64,000 bases of DNA from Verpa conica (taxonomy: Eukaryota; Ascomycota; Pezizomycetes; Pezizales; Morchellaceae). This document shows positions 1-12,295 of the stretch, piece after piece. Every line of letters starts with the position of its first letter. Within the stretch, counting starts at the first letter, position 1. Made by a program: the position numbers and the translations under genes. The stretch lies in the NCBI GenBank assembly GCA_033030425.1, contig JAUFSD010000013.1, forward strand, positions 62,001 to 126,000. The letters are read 5' to 3'. The notes beneath the pieces are model-generated. The model saw only the letters and a program-made list of their open reading frames with translations, was not told the origin of the DNA and did no database searches.

Positions 1-1947
1 ACCTCCGATGGACTATGGATTCACCCGATGGTCCATCTATGGTCACAAGAAAGATTGGGAGATAGTGTAAAGCAAAAGAATGCGTCCGACGCAATTTCGT
101 TGACTGCCGCGGCGACCTGGTTTGATGAATCGAGCCGAACAGCTAACAACTGGGTGCTGGAGAGAAGGCTTATGCCCCATATCCATGTGTGCTTCAACCA
201 CACTTGTGTCCATCACTATATCGAAGAGGCTACAATAAGTACGCTTAGTGATCTTCAAACCCTAGCAAGGGTCCTCATACAACAAGCAGACTTCCGTAAA
301 GCTGAGGAACTTCTGCGTTGGGTACTTGCAGGGAATGAGACGTCTCTAGGCAAAAATCACCCTGATACGCTAAGCACAGTCCATCTGATGGCATCTATAT
401 TCAACACAAAGGGGGAGTGTAACCAGGCTCTAGAATTTTATAAGCGGGCGTTTTCCGGGAGGGTAGAAGTCTTAGGCGGAGATCATCCCGATACATTGAC
501 CACAATCCACGAGGTAGCATCGGTCTTCAATAGCCAAGGAAAGCATGCCAAAGCACTACAGTGGTACGAGGGGGTACTTGCTAGAAGGCAGAAGGTCTTG
601 GGCATGGAACACTCTGATACGCTGGCCACCATTCACAACATTGCGGGAGTATTCAATGACCAAGGAGAGTACGAAAAAGCGCTGGAATGGTATAGCCGAT
701 CCCTTACCGCGGGTGAAAAGACACTGGGGATGGATCATCCTGATACACTTGCAACCGTCATCAGTATGGCATCAGTGTTCAAACAGCTGGGAAGGAACTC
801 TGATGAGGATGTGTTTGCATTGTATAAACGGGGACTTGATGGTAGCGAGAGAGTATTGGGCAAGGACCACCCGGATACGTTGATAGCTGTCAACAATATG
901 GCATCAGCGTTCGTGGACCAAGGAAAGCATGAAGAAGCGCTTGAACTCTATAGACGAGCACTTGACGGCAATGACAAGGCCCTGGGTAAAGATCACCGTA
1001 ATACCCTAGGCACAATTCAAAACATGGCATCGGTATTTCAAAAGCAGCGAAAGCTCGATCACGCACTCGAGTGGTATAAGCGGGCATTAGTTGGGAGAGT
1101 CAAGGTCCTAGGCAGAGGTCACGAGGAGACGCTGCACACTATCCACGATATGGCATCTGTTTATGAAGAGCAAGGAAAGGACGATTATGCACTCGAGTTG
1201 TATAGAGGCGCATTGGCTGGGAGAGAAAGTACCCTTGGTATAGATCACCTCGATACGCTGAAGACTGTCCACGGTATAGCATCAGTTTTAGATAACCAAG
1301 GAAAGTACAACGAAGCACTAGAGTGGTACAAAAGGGTACTCACAGGAAGGGAGAAATTGCTTCCTACGGATCACCCTGATACGTTGAGCACTATGCATGA
1401 TATGGCAAATGTACTCGAAAATCAAGAAAAGTTCGACGATGCACTCGAGTTGTATAGGCGAGCACTTGCTGGTAGCGAAAAGGTTCTGGGCAGTGACCAC
1501 CCCGATACACTAAGCACCCTCCACAATATCGCATCGGTACTAGAAAGTCAAGGCGAGGATGAAGAAGCGCTCGCACTTTACCAGCGGGTACTCGCCGGGA
1601 AGAAGATGACTTTGGGGGAGAATCACATTGATACCCTAGACGCTATGCAAAGTGTAGCATCTATGCTTGAAGAGCAAGGGAAATACGATGACGCGCTCGA
1701 GTTATATAAGCCCGTGCTCAGAGAGAGAGAAAAATCTCTCGGCATGGACCACCCTGATACACTTATTACTGTCTTCAATATTGCATCAATCCTCGAATAT
1801 CAAGGAAAACACGATGATGCCCGCGAGTGGTTCCGAAGAGTAATTGCAAGTAGAGAAAAAGCCCTTACCGGCAACCACATCTTCACTCCGAGCATGAAAA
1901 CCTCACTTACACTTCTAAAATCAATACATATATCGGTAAGACCCTAA
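1..1947 (+). CDS. TPR-repeat C-terminus of an NB-ARC/NACHT-type receptor, 5' partial
   Basis: The frame is open from base 1 and ends at TAA 1945-1947, so the first ATG at 28 is internal. The first residues (WIHPMVHLWSQERL) match the segment that follows the nucleotide-binding domain in fungal NB-ARC-TPR proteins, so the switch domain should lie left of the window. From about residue 80 there are 13 tandem 42-residue tetratricopeptide repeats of the kinesin-light-chain type, each with an LGxDHPDTL junction, an ASVF-like helix A and an ALExYxRAL helix B. Repeat 5 carries a two-residue insertion, and the last repeat has lost the DTL motif. In this family the TPR array is the presumed ligand-sensing part. 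The repeats are near-identical in spacing and contain no intron. The TPR call is certain; the receptor call is inference from the N-terminal junction. Confidence 0.85.
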   Translation, partial: TSDGLWIHPMVHLWSQERLGDSVKQKNASDAISLTAAATWFDESSRTANNWVLERRLMPHIHVCFNHTCVHHYIEEATISTLSDLQTLARVLIQQADFRKAEELLRWVLAGNETSLGKNHPDTLSTVHLMASIFNTKGECNQALEFYKRAFSGRVEVLGGDHPDTLTTIHEVASVFNSQGKHAKALQWYEGVLARRQKVLGMEHSDTLATIHNIAGVFNDQGEYEKALEWYSRSLTAGEKTLGMDHPDTLATVISMASVFKQLGRNSDEDVFALYKRGLDGSERVLGKDHPDTLIAVNNMASAFVDQGKHEEALELYRRALDGNDKALGKDHRNTLGTIQNMASVFQKQRKLDHALEWYKRALVGRVKVLGRGHEETLHTIHDMASVYEEQGKDDYALELYRGALAGRESTLGIDHLDTLKTVHGIASVLDNQGKYNEALEWYKRVLTGREKLLPTDHPDTLSTMHDMANVLENQEKFDDALELYRRALAGSEKVLGSDHPDTLSTLHNIASVLESQGEDEEALALYQRVLAGKKMTLGENHIDTLDAMQSVASMLEEQGKYDDALELYKPVLREREKSLGMDHPDTLITVFNIASILEYQGKHDDAREWFRRVIASREKALTGNHIFTPSMKTSLTLLKSIHISVRP

Positions 1948-3699
1948 GACACCTGAGTCAAACTACAAATAACTAACCATAAACTCTAGGTTGAGAGTAG
2001 ATGAGTTTATAAGCACTCTTTTGCACAATTAGGAGGGTTTGAACGACATCTACATTTATACATCCTATGTTTTTACGTACCTCTTTTTTGAGCTTCAAAG
2101 ATTTTCGTAGGACGTTATTCTTTGTTTGAAGGATCAATAGAGTACGAGTAAGATTTTAACACTGGTTAAAAGTACCGGGATGGATAGGGTATGTGAGTTG
2201 GAGGAGCAAAAGCAAAAATATGACATGTGCCTACCTCACCTTTACTATATTCAAAGGTTTACTAGAGGGTGAAGTATAGCTGTTTTCTATTCTAGACACA
2301 ATTCTATGTTTTGTCGGCGGAGAAATCTTATATACGAAATAGGTATTAGGAGTATCAAGCGGGTGTAAAGAGGTTGTTGATTTATTGGGGTAGTTGTCAG
2401 CTTAACCTTTAAGTTTTGTACATTAAAGTTGATGATAATTTATTTAATACATGGAGGGCCTTCAGGCTACGGTATTTATACTACTGTAAACGTAAATATT
2501 AAATATTTCTAACCAAGTCAGAGAAACTATTCATCACAAAACGGTCAAAAATCATAAAATACAAATAAATAATTACAAAACTTTCGTTCTTTGATATTAG
2601 TTTATAATGCGATCTTATTATTAATACTTCAACACTCATCCTTTTATAATACTAATAAATTTAATGGAGACAAGAACCCTACTATGATACAATCCACCGC
2701 TCCCCCACATTTTTACAGCAAAAACAGTGATTTTATTCTTCCACAGCCACAGCAGCAAACCATAAACACCCAAGTCCAGTAGACGGATATCGAGCTTAGC
2801 TGACTTTATGATAGGCAAATTTTATTTGGTCGGTAGTTTTTTTTGCTCTGGGACCCGGAATATCGACTCAAACCACATTTGTTTTACGGCTACACGCCCC
2901 ATACCGTTTCTCCCCGGCCAGCTACAAATTCATATATAACTGTCATCCTTATGGGTGATACCCCTTGATTATCTGTTATGGGTTATGTTCGGCGTACAAA
3001 ATTTCTATCACTAAGTGTGGTAATTCAGAAAAATACACATTAAGCGCGCATATAAGCACGACTTGTCAAAATATAGGCGTACCATACAGAACGCTACGTG
3101 TATTTACCAGCATACTGAAAACAGGTCTTAATTGAACGCAGGGTCTTAAGGTAACAGACATCCGCAAATTAGTTTTTTAGAGCTCACCCTGAGGTAGTAG
3201 GTAGTAATAGGCGAATTCTACCCCATTATGCTTACACTCTTTCCGTATATAGTTAATCAACCTTATACTCTTTGTAGGATTATACCTCTTCAAATAGTCC
3301 TTTTCAGTGTATTATTCGCCGCAGAGCCGGAATTTATTTTCCAACTATTTTATCAGGGCACACTTATTATAGACCCACGTCCTAGAGTACCTCGATATAT
3401 CAATATTCTACCGAGGGATATTTTTATTCCTTATCGTAGTTTTAGGAGACACTAATGAAGTTTATTATCCTAGAAAATACTTATGAGACTATATATATTT
3501 TATCGCCTACTCTCTAGTGACGTGCCTAAACCGCAGCCATGGTACACATACTGCTTTACTAGGGGTATCAACCAAGATCCTTGCCATGCAGTTAATATAA
3601 TTACAAGTGTAAACCTAGGAACGTACTGCCATCTATGAAGGCAACAAAGCCCAGTACCGTAAATGCCTTTCCTCGACATTTCCCATGAGGCCATATTCA
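1948..3699. other. AT-rich intergenic region
   Basis: No frame here has protein-like composition, and no RNA gene or repeat stands out. Short open frames at 2591-2782 and 3228-3455 look like chance frames in AT-rich DNA. Minus-strand open frames at 3500-3875 overlap the edge of the ankyrin relic and match nothing I know. Confidence 0.5.
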
Positions 3700-4815
3700 G
3701 AACCGCCGATTCCCTTCGAGTGAAAGACTTCAATTCTCCTCTCGTAGCAGTCGGCCCCGGATAAGGGCTTTCCACCATCTGCTGGGCCGCAAAAAACGGC
3801 TATGAGCCACCTGTCGGATTCATCGAGAACGATAGACCAGATGCCGTCAGGAGTATAGACCGGAAGTTGGATCACTTATGGGCTGCGCAAAACAGGCATA
3901 TTGTAATCGCTGCCTTTTCGCTACAGGGTGGCGCCGGCATCAAGGCTGTTGGTGGGGAAGTAACATCGCTATTTTTCGCGTCAAGGAACAGATGTGATAT
4001 TCAGACTCTTACTCGACAACGGCGGTGAGTTAAAGTCTAGAACTTCCGGGATATCGCTATCTCACTGGCAGCGGCAAGAAACAGAAGTCGAGGTTTAGAT
4101 TATTACTAGAGGGAGGTGGGTACTAGTGGGAGCTAAACATGCTTCAGTGCTTTCCTACGCAGCTTACGGCGGTCACAAAGAAGTGGTCTAGATGTTACTA
4201 GACCATAGTGTAGATATTCGGAGCTATGGAAATTGTTCGCTGGGTTGTGCGGTCCTTTACCGCTCCGAAGGGGGTGGGATTACTTGTGTAGAGGGAGCGT
4301 TGATCGACGAAACAGTCATTTCACACGGAAGCCCTCCAGTACTCGACCTCGGTGCCCCCTGTTGATATCGAAGATGAGGATGGAGAAGCAGTCCTGGTGC
4401 ATGCGTATGATGGGCCAGGATGAAATCGCATACGTGTTTTTAAAGAGGTGCTGAGATCGTCAAGTCGTCGTACCATAAAAACTCGATAACCGGTACTGCG
4501 AAGGACTCCTGTCTATTTCCCACAAGGTTGCTGCTGGGGGAACAATATTAAGTGTTGGGGGAGTGTATTTAACCGGGAACGGATCTTCGTAGTAGTAGTA
4601 TCCTTTGGGCACTAGAACTATGGACTGGTCAGAGTGCTGGTGGGCAAGGGTATTGGCATCGACACAAGGGGCACCCGTGCAACCAGATCCGACCACTACC
4701 GAGGCGAGGAGATGACCAACATCAAGGGAATACAGCACTCGATGTCGCAGGGGCCTCTACCGGGTGCCTATTGTCAGAGTGCTTCTAGAGAAAGGACCAA
4801 TGGATTGAATTAAGG
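3700..4815 (+). pseudogene. Decayed ankyrin-repeat gene relic
   Basis: Several pieces in different plus-strand frames read as ankyrin repeats, separated by stops and frameshifts. Around 3766 there is TICWAAKNGYE; around 3865, LWAAQNRHIVIA; around 3990-4030, RLLLDNGGELKSR; around 4045, ISLAAARNR; around 4090, FRLLLEGGG; at 4141-4217, VLSYAAYGGHKEVV followed by an in-frame TAG and MLLDHSVDI; around 4630, LVRVLVGKGIGIDT; and around 4725-4795, NTALDVAG and IVRVLLEKGPMD followed by TGA. The order of helix A and helix B pieces fits about six repeats of 33 residues. Stops such as GTC-TAG where GTC-CAG would be expected fit C-to-T decay. It probably descends from an ankyrin gene like those later in the window. 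The exact limits are uncertain. Confidence 0.6.
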
Positions 4816-6393
4816 GGTTCATCGGGTACATTGTCAATGCCCCGTTCCTGGCTGCCGGCAATGGCCATAGTCTCCGTTCGGTAGATGGATCTTGTACGTA
4901 CAAAGCGGGGGGGTAAAGGATACGAGACCGGATAGATGACGCAGACAAGCATGAAAACTGATTAAAAAGCATCATGTACCTACAGTCGAGTGGAGGTTCG
5001 GTCAGTGACCGGGGACAGCCTCCTGTCAGCCACAGACGATGTGTGATGTGTGGCTTGGACATGATGTGGGTAGGGAAGAGTCCTCGCAAAGCTTGGTGTC
5101 GGTGATGTACTCGCCAATCGATGGATGCCCTCTGCCCCACTAGAGATCGGACGGGGGTCGGTTGCATGTTCAGCTTCTTCTGAGTGCGGGAACCCTGCTC
5201 GTGCGGCAATCTTGCAGGTCGCCGACCTGGATCTGGTGTGGTGGGGCTCAATGGCCGCTTGGATTCCCAGCCGGGAGTCGGTGAGGAAGAGACGGTGGAC
5301 TGGGCCCTGGATTTATACAGAGCTGTAGCCGTCAGTCTGCCAGTCCCTCTCTCCCAGGTGATAGCCACACCCGCCACAGTGTGTGGGGCATACTCAGGAC
5401 TAGGGTTACTGGCACCCATGCTCTCTCATGCATCCCCGCACGGGCCAGCCTCTCTTCCCGGGTTACCGAGAAAGGTGTCTACGTATTGCACTCGACCGGT
5501 ATATCGCTATCTACACCCAAACAACTCATGTATCATACTCACTCAGGTCCATCAGAAGGAGGGGTTGAATTCCTCTTTCATCAACCCGTTCTTGGTGTCT
5601 AGCATATTCTATCCCCTCCTCCTGCTTCTCCCGTTATGCAGAAACTCTCATCATCTGGTGGAGGGTGTCGCCATCGGTGTTACAGCTCTACATATACTTG
5701 GACGCCCAGCAGCCATCCGACAGTTTAACGCGCAGTTATTCGTTTTTTGTTTGGAGATAGCGGTCCATTCTCCTGCTGCAGCAATATATGCGAATGCAGC
5801 TACTCGGAGCCTGTCCTCTTAAAGACAGCAAGTCTCGCTTATGCCTGCACATCCCCTGCCATCTGGGTTTCAAATTCCATGACGAGCTGTGTCTCGGACG
5901 ATCGCCAACTGCGTCTCGGAATGCCTGGATCTTACTTGCTGGCCTTGATTAATTGCTGCCCCCTTCGGTCCGGGTCGAATCCGCCGGCTCTTTAATCGGA
6001 AAGAATGAGGTATGTCCAAGACAGACCCTTTTGCCCAAACAAGAAAAGCCTTTATGGATCGGGAATAGCATTGTTTCCCTGCGAACGATCCCCCCCAGCC
6101 CCCACTGGGACTATGGTACCCACTGATTGGACAGGCCCATATATTTTTTGGGTTTGGGAACAAGCTCCCGCCCCAACTTGGCAATAAACCAACACATACA
6201 GTACCGTGGCAACGCTGAAAATCCTGCAATTTTTTTTCTCCCTTGGTAGGGCTACTTTTTCCCGGGCATTGTGGACTCTACTTTTATAAAGAGACGGACC
6301 GGAGGTGACTTGCGAATACTCATGCAGTTCTCACAATCCCCCCTTACCTCGCAACGGTAACAGACACTCATCGAACCTGAACCAGCCCTCACA
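4816..6393. other. Intergenic region with long non-protein-like open frames
   Basis: This stretch is less AT-rich than its flanks, so long frames arise on both strands (minus 4757-5419, plus 5184-5822), but they overlap antiparallel, are rich in Ser, Pro and Arg and show no domain. A TATA-like TTATAAA at about 6282-6288 lies about 107 bases before the start codon of the next gene and may be part of its promoter. Confidence 0.4.
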
Positions 6394-7236
6394 ATGCCGT
6401 TCAATCATTGTCTCCTCTCCGGACTGGTACTGGCAATCCTCATGGTAGCCGTATCCTGCCAGAATGCGATCCTCAGCCCAAACAACGAAAGCATTGTTGT
6501 CAAGGGACAACTCTTTATGATAAACTGGAGGTTGATCAGCATCAACACGGACTACTCGAACGTCTCAATCTCGCTCATAAACCCGGATATCAATCTAGCC
6601 AGCACGGGCCTCGACGTCATTACATACCCCTTCGCAGTAGCAAAAGCTGGCCGTGAGATCGACTCAGGGTTTTATCTCTACACCTACGACTGGGTCCCGA
6701 GCGAGATTCTAAAGACGAGTGAACGTTACCGAATCCGGGTAGACGACGGCGGTGTGATAATCGATTCGTCTGAATTCCTAATTACATCGCTCAACGACCT
6801 CAATAAAACAACTATACTTGGTTCTCACGGTCCGTCACCAGCGGTTGTTGGTGGTGCTGTTGCGGGTGCTGTTGTTGGATTTATTGCGATTTCTATCATC
6901 GTTTTTATATTCGTGGCAAAGCGAAGAGGGTGGTCGATCAAGAAGGAGGATGGTAATAAGGAGAGTGGAGCGGAGGAAGGGAGTGCAGGTACCGGCAGCG
7001 ACGGCGGTGTTAGTAGTGGCGGTGATTATAGTGAGGCGCGAGATGAAGAAGATGGAATAATAGGGGACGTCAGTGTGAGGAACTCATACATACGTAACTC
7101 ATTAGTACGAAGTTCAGTGATAAGTGATAGGAGTATCACGCCCCTCGAGGTACATGTGGAGCTGGAAGGAAGTCCTGGAAGGAATTCAGAATTACCTGGG
7201 AGCGTAGTAGGCGAGGAAATGCCTACAGAAGACTAA
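6394..7236 (+). CDS. KRE9/KNH-like type I membrane protein
   Basis: A single-exon gene of 280 residues. Residues 1-22 form a signal peptide (basic-free start, hydrophobic core, cleavage likely after VSC). It is followed by a domain of about 100 residues beginning ILSPNNESIVVKGQ with the pattern of the fungal Ser/Thr-rich KRE9/KNH1-like N-terminal domain, a beta-sandwich found in cell-wall and surface proteins. N-glycosylation sequons are visible (NES, NVS, NKT). Residues 148-173 form one strong transmembrane helix, preceded by a Gly/Ala-rich GGAVAGAVVG segment and followed by KRRGW, giving an N-out, C-in topology. The tail is acidic and Gly/Ser-rich with a run of RNS/RSS motifs, possibly phosphorylated. 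Unlike many relatives it lacks a GPI signal. The role in wall architecture or sensing is inferred. Confidence 0.75.
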   Translation: MPFNHCLLSGLVLAILMVAVSCQNAILSPNNESIVVKGQLFMINWRLISINTDYSNVSISLINPDINLASTGLDVITYPFAVAKAGREIDSGFYLYTYDWVPSEILKTSERYRIRVDDGGVIIDSSEFLITSLNDLNKTTILGSHGPSPAVVGGAVAGAVVGFIAISIIVFIFVAKRRGWSIKKEDGNKESGAEEGSAGTGSDGGVSSGGDYSEARDEEDGIIGDVSVRNSYIRNSLVRSSVISDRSITPLEVHVELEGSPGRNSELPGSVVGEEMPTED

Positions 7237-9843
7237 TGCTTTATGATATTTTTTATGTATATATGTAATATAGTAAATAAAATAACGACTTTACGACACT
7301 CTAGAGTTATCATACTCTTTGCTCTTCCCGTGTCTAGTGGTTCAGCGTGATACCCATCACAATCACATACTGTCTTATCACTCGGCCAATCCCTGTCTCG
7401 ATCACTGAGAAGATGTGCCAAGACGATCTCGTGTCGCACCCGTATGCCGTGGCTTGGCTGCACTTTAGTCATGCATACTGTCGCAACACCGCATACCATT
7501 ACCAATGCCGAGGAGCAAGGTCCCGCTAAGTCGCTTATCACCACCCCTTAACCAGGAACGACGTAATACGCCTACTTGAATAGAGAAATACCTAGAATAG
7601 TTTTTAGAGCGAGGGGCTCGGAAGCCTGCGGTCATCCTTTTCTTAGCTAGACTAGGTACTAGTAGTCCAGTGGGGGTTGCAATGTTCTGTTACCTGTCTT
7701 GCGAGAGGCATCCACGGGGGGATGTGAAAAAAACCTTCTTAATACAAAAAAAACAAAAAACAATATATAGTTTCTCCTAGCCACTAGAAATTATCGGTCC
7801 TATCGGTTTCTTCCCGGCTTCTCGGTTTTAGACGAAACCTGTCACACCTACAGTCTCGTCTCGTCACGCCCCCCCCCCCCAGGGATACTCCTAGACAAAG
7901 AACTACGTAGAAGAGAGAAAAAAACAGGGACCGACGTGTCTCGGAACTAATAATCCACCTGGTAAACCATAAATTAGGCAAATAACATTGTCTCCCACTA
8001 CCATAATAACCCCCCAGGAAGGTTCTATCTCACCAAGATACATAACATCTCAAAATATACGATGGCAGGGTCCGTGCGTCCTGCAGAGGTTCCCCTCCCC
8101 CTTGTTTTTTTCTAGCTCTTTTCCAGGAGTACGGGTATATGTACGTTTGAAGCGCAGATTAAAGGGTTTTAGGCTCCACTCTCCCTAAGGAGGAACTTCT
8201 ACTAATATCGGCGACTACTAAGAACTGCCGATTACGAGGGTACTGCAGTTGCTTTTATAACGAGGGTAGGTATATCCCACTCTAGTTCTAGCCCCTCCCT
8301 CCCTCCCTCCTTACACTTGCTCCTTCTGAGCTAGGGATACGTTTTTTGCGGGCGATATTTGCTTTGCTTTTATTCGACTAGGTGTTTATTACGTATTCGT
8401 ACTAGTAGGCCTACTAGCATGATAGCACAATTTTGTCATTAGTAGATGATATTACTGACGACGAGACTATATATATAACGCCAAGAAAGCACTAGTCCAT
8501 TGTCTAGGAATCTTTTAATACAGGCCCCCAACAGGTGTACTAGTAGTACTGATTACTAGATGTTTTTTATTAATTAGTAGTGGGTACTAGGTCAATAATT
8601 CCAGCTACTAATATAGCTTAGTATTCTTCAATTCTTGCCTCGGCCAATCAAGCGGGAGGTGTGTTCTTGGCGTTTTACATAGACAATATAATTCAATCCG
8701 ATTAATATGCCTCTTCTCATATAGACTTATATAGTCCTATCTATTCTGAGGTAGGGAAAGATACCACAAATACTGAAGTGAATGGCTGGGGTTCCACATA
8801 CAAGTCTAAGTGGAGTAGTAGAGGATTCCCGTATCTTATGGAAACAAGCCCCGACCCTACGGAAATTTAAATCTCGTAGATCTACCCGTTATGAGTTGGA
8901 TCCACTAGGGAACTTAGGGAGTTTAGGCATTGAACTCCACAAGTTCCTTTTGCCCCCACCCCAGAAAACCTGGGAGACACTTATTCATAAAACGGTAACT
9001 AGTGTTAACTTAGTACTAGACAGTCTAGTCTATTACAGTGTTTAGATAAATGTAAGTATTATTGGAGGGTCTGTCTCCCGGCAGTAATTTATGCGCTTTA
9101 ACCTTTAAGGTCTTACGCGAACGGAAGACTACTCTTCTCCAAAATGTGGTCTCTCTTGTATTTGCGGTCTGGGGAATAAAAAATATCTTAAATATCTACG
9201 AGGTTCATAAGGCCCTATCTACAAGTACATAAAATACTAGTATAGTCGTAAATGGGCCTGAATGAATTGATTAATTAATCATAAGTACCGTTTTTTTTTT
9301 TTTCTCATTAATTATCATAAGTACCGTGAACGGGGGTCTGTTTTTTTATAGATGCACTAAAAGCACTTCATGAATACTCCTTTGGGCTCCATGTACATGA
9401 TAAATTCATTCAATTCATTCATTCACTTCATGAATACTACTAAGCAGGTTTCATATATGATTTCTAGTTAGTATCGCCGGTAGGATTTATTATGGACGCC
9501 ATTGTATGTTAATCAACATTTGTAACTTACACAGTTCTTTCAAACAGCTAAAATCCTAGAAATTACATATATGCAAAGTTTATAGAAGAAGACTGAGGAA
9601 TGGATGGATGGCGATGATCTGTTTCTCAGAGCAATTTACGATAGGAAGGTGAAACAATGCGTTCTGTAATACCAATTTCCAGTTTTCAATTCCATTGCAA
9701 GAATATAGGCACATACACAAAGTATCGTCCAACAGTGTCGGTAAAGTCTTTCCTCCCCTTTTCTCCTAGTAATGTGACATGAAACCCAGGTTGAATAAGC
9801 ATACTGAAACAGAAAAGAAATCCCCCTTAAATATACATGATAA
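7237..9843. other. AT-rich intergenic region with small direct repeats
   Basis: No gene seen. It holds a C-run at 7869-7880, a CCCT microsatellite near 8298-8312, a T-run near 9290-9303 and short direct repeats at 9274-9438. The open frame at 8782-9045 has no recognisable motif. Confidence 0.5.
9274..9438. repeat. Short direct repeats
   Basis: ATAAGTACCGT with its AT-rich flank occurs at 9274-9291 and again at 9311-9327, separated by a T-run. CACTTCATGAATACT occurs at 9364-9378 and again at 9424-9438, with an ATTC microsatellite between. Local duplication by slippage is the simplest reading. Confidence 0.6.
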
Positions 9844-12295
9844 CTAATCCTCAGCGTAACTGGCCGTCACACTTCCATATTTTCTCCCGTTAAATTCCAT
9901 ATGGAAAACAGCAATCATAGCCGACTTTATTGTCAGAATCAAATCGTAATCGATGTCGTAATAGGGTACCCCATTAGTTCCGACCTTTCTGGTAAACATA
10001 TCCTTCGGCACCATACTCAAGTCCGAGATGAGTGTGCACAGCGGTTTAACGGCTACTATACGTAAGTATTTCTCAACATCTACAATCGATCTTTGGGAAC
10101 TTACTGCTATTAGGCTGATTCGAGTAATCAGGAGCTGATTCTTGATCGCATTTATAAAGAGTACTTGTGAACTTCATACTGTGATCAATTCCTACAGTAT
10201 AAAAGAAAGGAATTGAAATGGGGTTCTCTTCCGAGACTTGCTGGCCCTAAACCTGAAGTTAGTAGGGAGCTCATTCCATGATTAATTCTGTGACCTTACT
10301 TGTTTGATGTACCATGTCATATAATTATTACAATAAGCCGTCCCTGTATATCGGCAATGAATAAGGTTTTGAATTGGGTGTTTCCCGAATATAAATCCGG
10401 TGCAACAATCTGTGCCATAATGTCGCCGAGCTGTACGGGTAGAAATACGGATTCCAAGGGCCGCACCACGTGCAACAGCACTCCATCTATTTATTGTTAG
10501 TTTTGTATAGTATAGGTAAGCCGGGGAAGGACGTACGCATTGGGTGGCTGAAGGATTTCTGGTGATGTCCGATCTCGCTTTCTTAGCTCTTCTTCCAATC
10601 GTCTAAGGAGGTATTTGGAGGAACCGAACCCTCCAACAAGGAGAATAGCCTAATACTGGATTAGAAAAAAGAAACTCGGGCCAGGGCCTGGGAAGGTATC
10701 AAACCGAAAGACGTAGCCCCCGGTGGGCTTGAGCTTCAACGCTGTCAATTTGCTTCTGGACAAGTGGAATAATTTTGTTAACGACAGGGTCAAATATGCC
10801 CTTCATATCTTCCCTGGTCAAGATAAGTTCCCCATCCTCTATCCCTGCTGCAGGATCATCATATACTCCGCCAACTGGGCAGGCAAAGATATCATCGCCT
10901 TCGGAATTTGAGAAGCTTCGTTTCAGATCCTCCTCAAATGCCTTCATCATTCTATTCCGTGGCGTCGTCTTCATCTTATCATATCTGCGGAAGTTAGTTT
11001 CGAGACCTATAGCCCGAGAGATTTGTGATTTACTTACTTCCTCCCTATCCGGGTCCTCACCAAGTTCTCAAAGTTTCCATTGAGGAAGGTGGAGCCGCAT
11101 AGACCTCCGGTTCCTGCAGCGCATTCCTGCACAACAAGGTGTGGGGTGACTGCCGTGACTTCATACGAGATAAGATCCTAAGTCTTGTTTTAGAAACTGC
11201 TATAACAATATTATACTAGATAACTAAAATAAGGTTTCTCGAGGGCTTCTGGCTGGGATTCGAGCTGTATAAGGTGGATAAAATAGAGATACCATAGGCA
11301 TGAGATAGAAACTAAAGGATGAATCTTTGGTAAAGCTAGGATAGGATAACTTACGACTGTGCCACCACCGCAATCTACAACGACGAAAGCATCTTGCTCC
11401 TGGTATCTCCTGTTAGCTTAAGTAATAGGTAGATTACCCACATTTCTAACCTTGAGTGTGCTAATTTTGAGATCCCTTAACAGAGTCCACGCTGCTGCAG
11501 CATCAGGTTCAGAAATGAGCTGAAGAGTATTCCGGGTCCCGAAACCTGCAGCCTCCGCTGCTTGAAGAGTTAACGATTTTGCAGTATCGGTCCAGATCTC
11601 GAGTGCAAAGTCAGCAAGAATAACCTAAGCCCAAGTGATTGAAGCAACTTACTGCGGGGACTGTCAAGATATAGTCGACAGGTGTTGCTTCTAGGAATGC
11701 TCTTCCATAGCTTCTCTGGATAGTATCGATAGTATGTTTTCTCAAGCAAGTCAAAAAATCCGTAACCACGTCAACTGGCTTCTTTGTATTCGGATTTGGG
11801 ATCAAGCTCTTGGTTCGGGTAATGGTTGCATTGGTGGCAAGGTATTCAGCTGGCTCAAGGAGGAGTTTAATCCAGGCAAGCCTTTCTTCGCCGGGTCTAA
11901 TTTCGAAACCCCACTTGCTCACCTCTCCTGTAGCAGTGTAGGAGATCTCGCTCGGTACTTTCTCGGACTTCCTAGATCCCTAATGATGTTGTCAGCAGAG
12001 CACAAGCTTGAGCACGGGAAAACTGTCTTGAACATTGGGTGTTTGCTCCAGGATTGCAAGAGCAGATTGATCTCCAGATAGCTCAGCAGGATATATCAAT
12101 TTTATTGGGTTCTTACACCTGGCCACTCTGTTATGACAATGGTTTCGTCTGGTTTCGCTGTATCGGTCTGTATGATCACTGTTAACGGATGTCCTGATTT
12201 GCCACATGACCCCTCAAGTGGTGACTTACCCAAGCAACCCCAGAGAATGTAGTTCCAAAATCTATCCCTACTCTCAATCGATGTTCGACAGCCAT
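9844..12295 (-). CDS. Hsp70-like ATPase (fungal Hsp70-related family), 11 exons
   Basis: Reconstructed from exons 12295-12230, 12167-12117, 11979-11653, 11597-11451, 11399-11355, 11177-11038, 10984-10705, 10649-10537, 10486-10300, 10246-10105 and 10055-9844, which join in frame to 569 residues ending at TAG. Phosphate-1 motif GIDFGTTFSG is at residues 10-19, phosphate-2 motif DCGGGTV at 206-212, and the adenosine motif LVGGFGSS at about 356-363. The SEPDAAAA, ECAAGTGGLCGS and GIEDGELILTREDM blocks are typical of the fungal Hsp70-like proteins that keep the actin-fold ATPase but lack the canonical peptide-binding domain. The C-terminus (FNGRKYGSVTASY) is also typical, so the gene looks complete. 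Introns are 49-177 nt, several with CTAAC just before the acceptor. The exon 4/5 and 7/8 donors (GTTAGA, GTTTGA) are the least certain. The cellular role of this family is poorly known. Confidence 0.88.

Noticed and set aside
3500..3875. Minus-strand frames of 80-92 residues
   Set aside because: They lie opposite the start of the ankyrin relic and match no family.
4757..5822. Long opposing open frames (minus 4757-5419 and plus 5184-5822)
   Set aside because: They overlap on opposite strands, have a Ser/Pro/Arg-rich low-information composition and no motif. The 3' end of the minus frame also overlaps the ankyrin relic.
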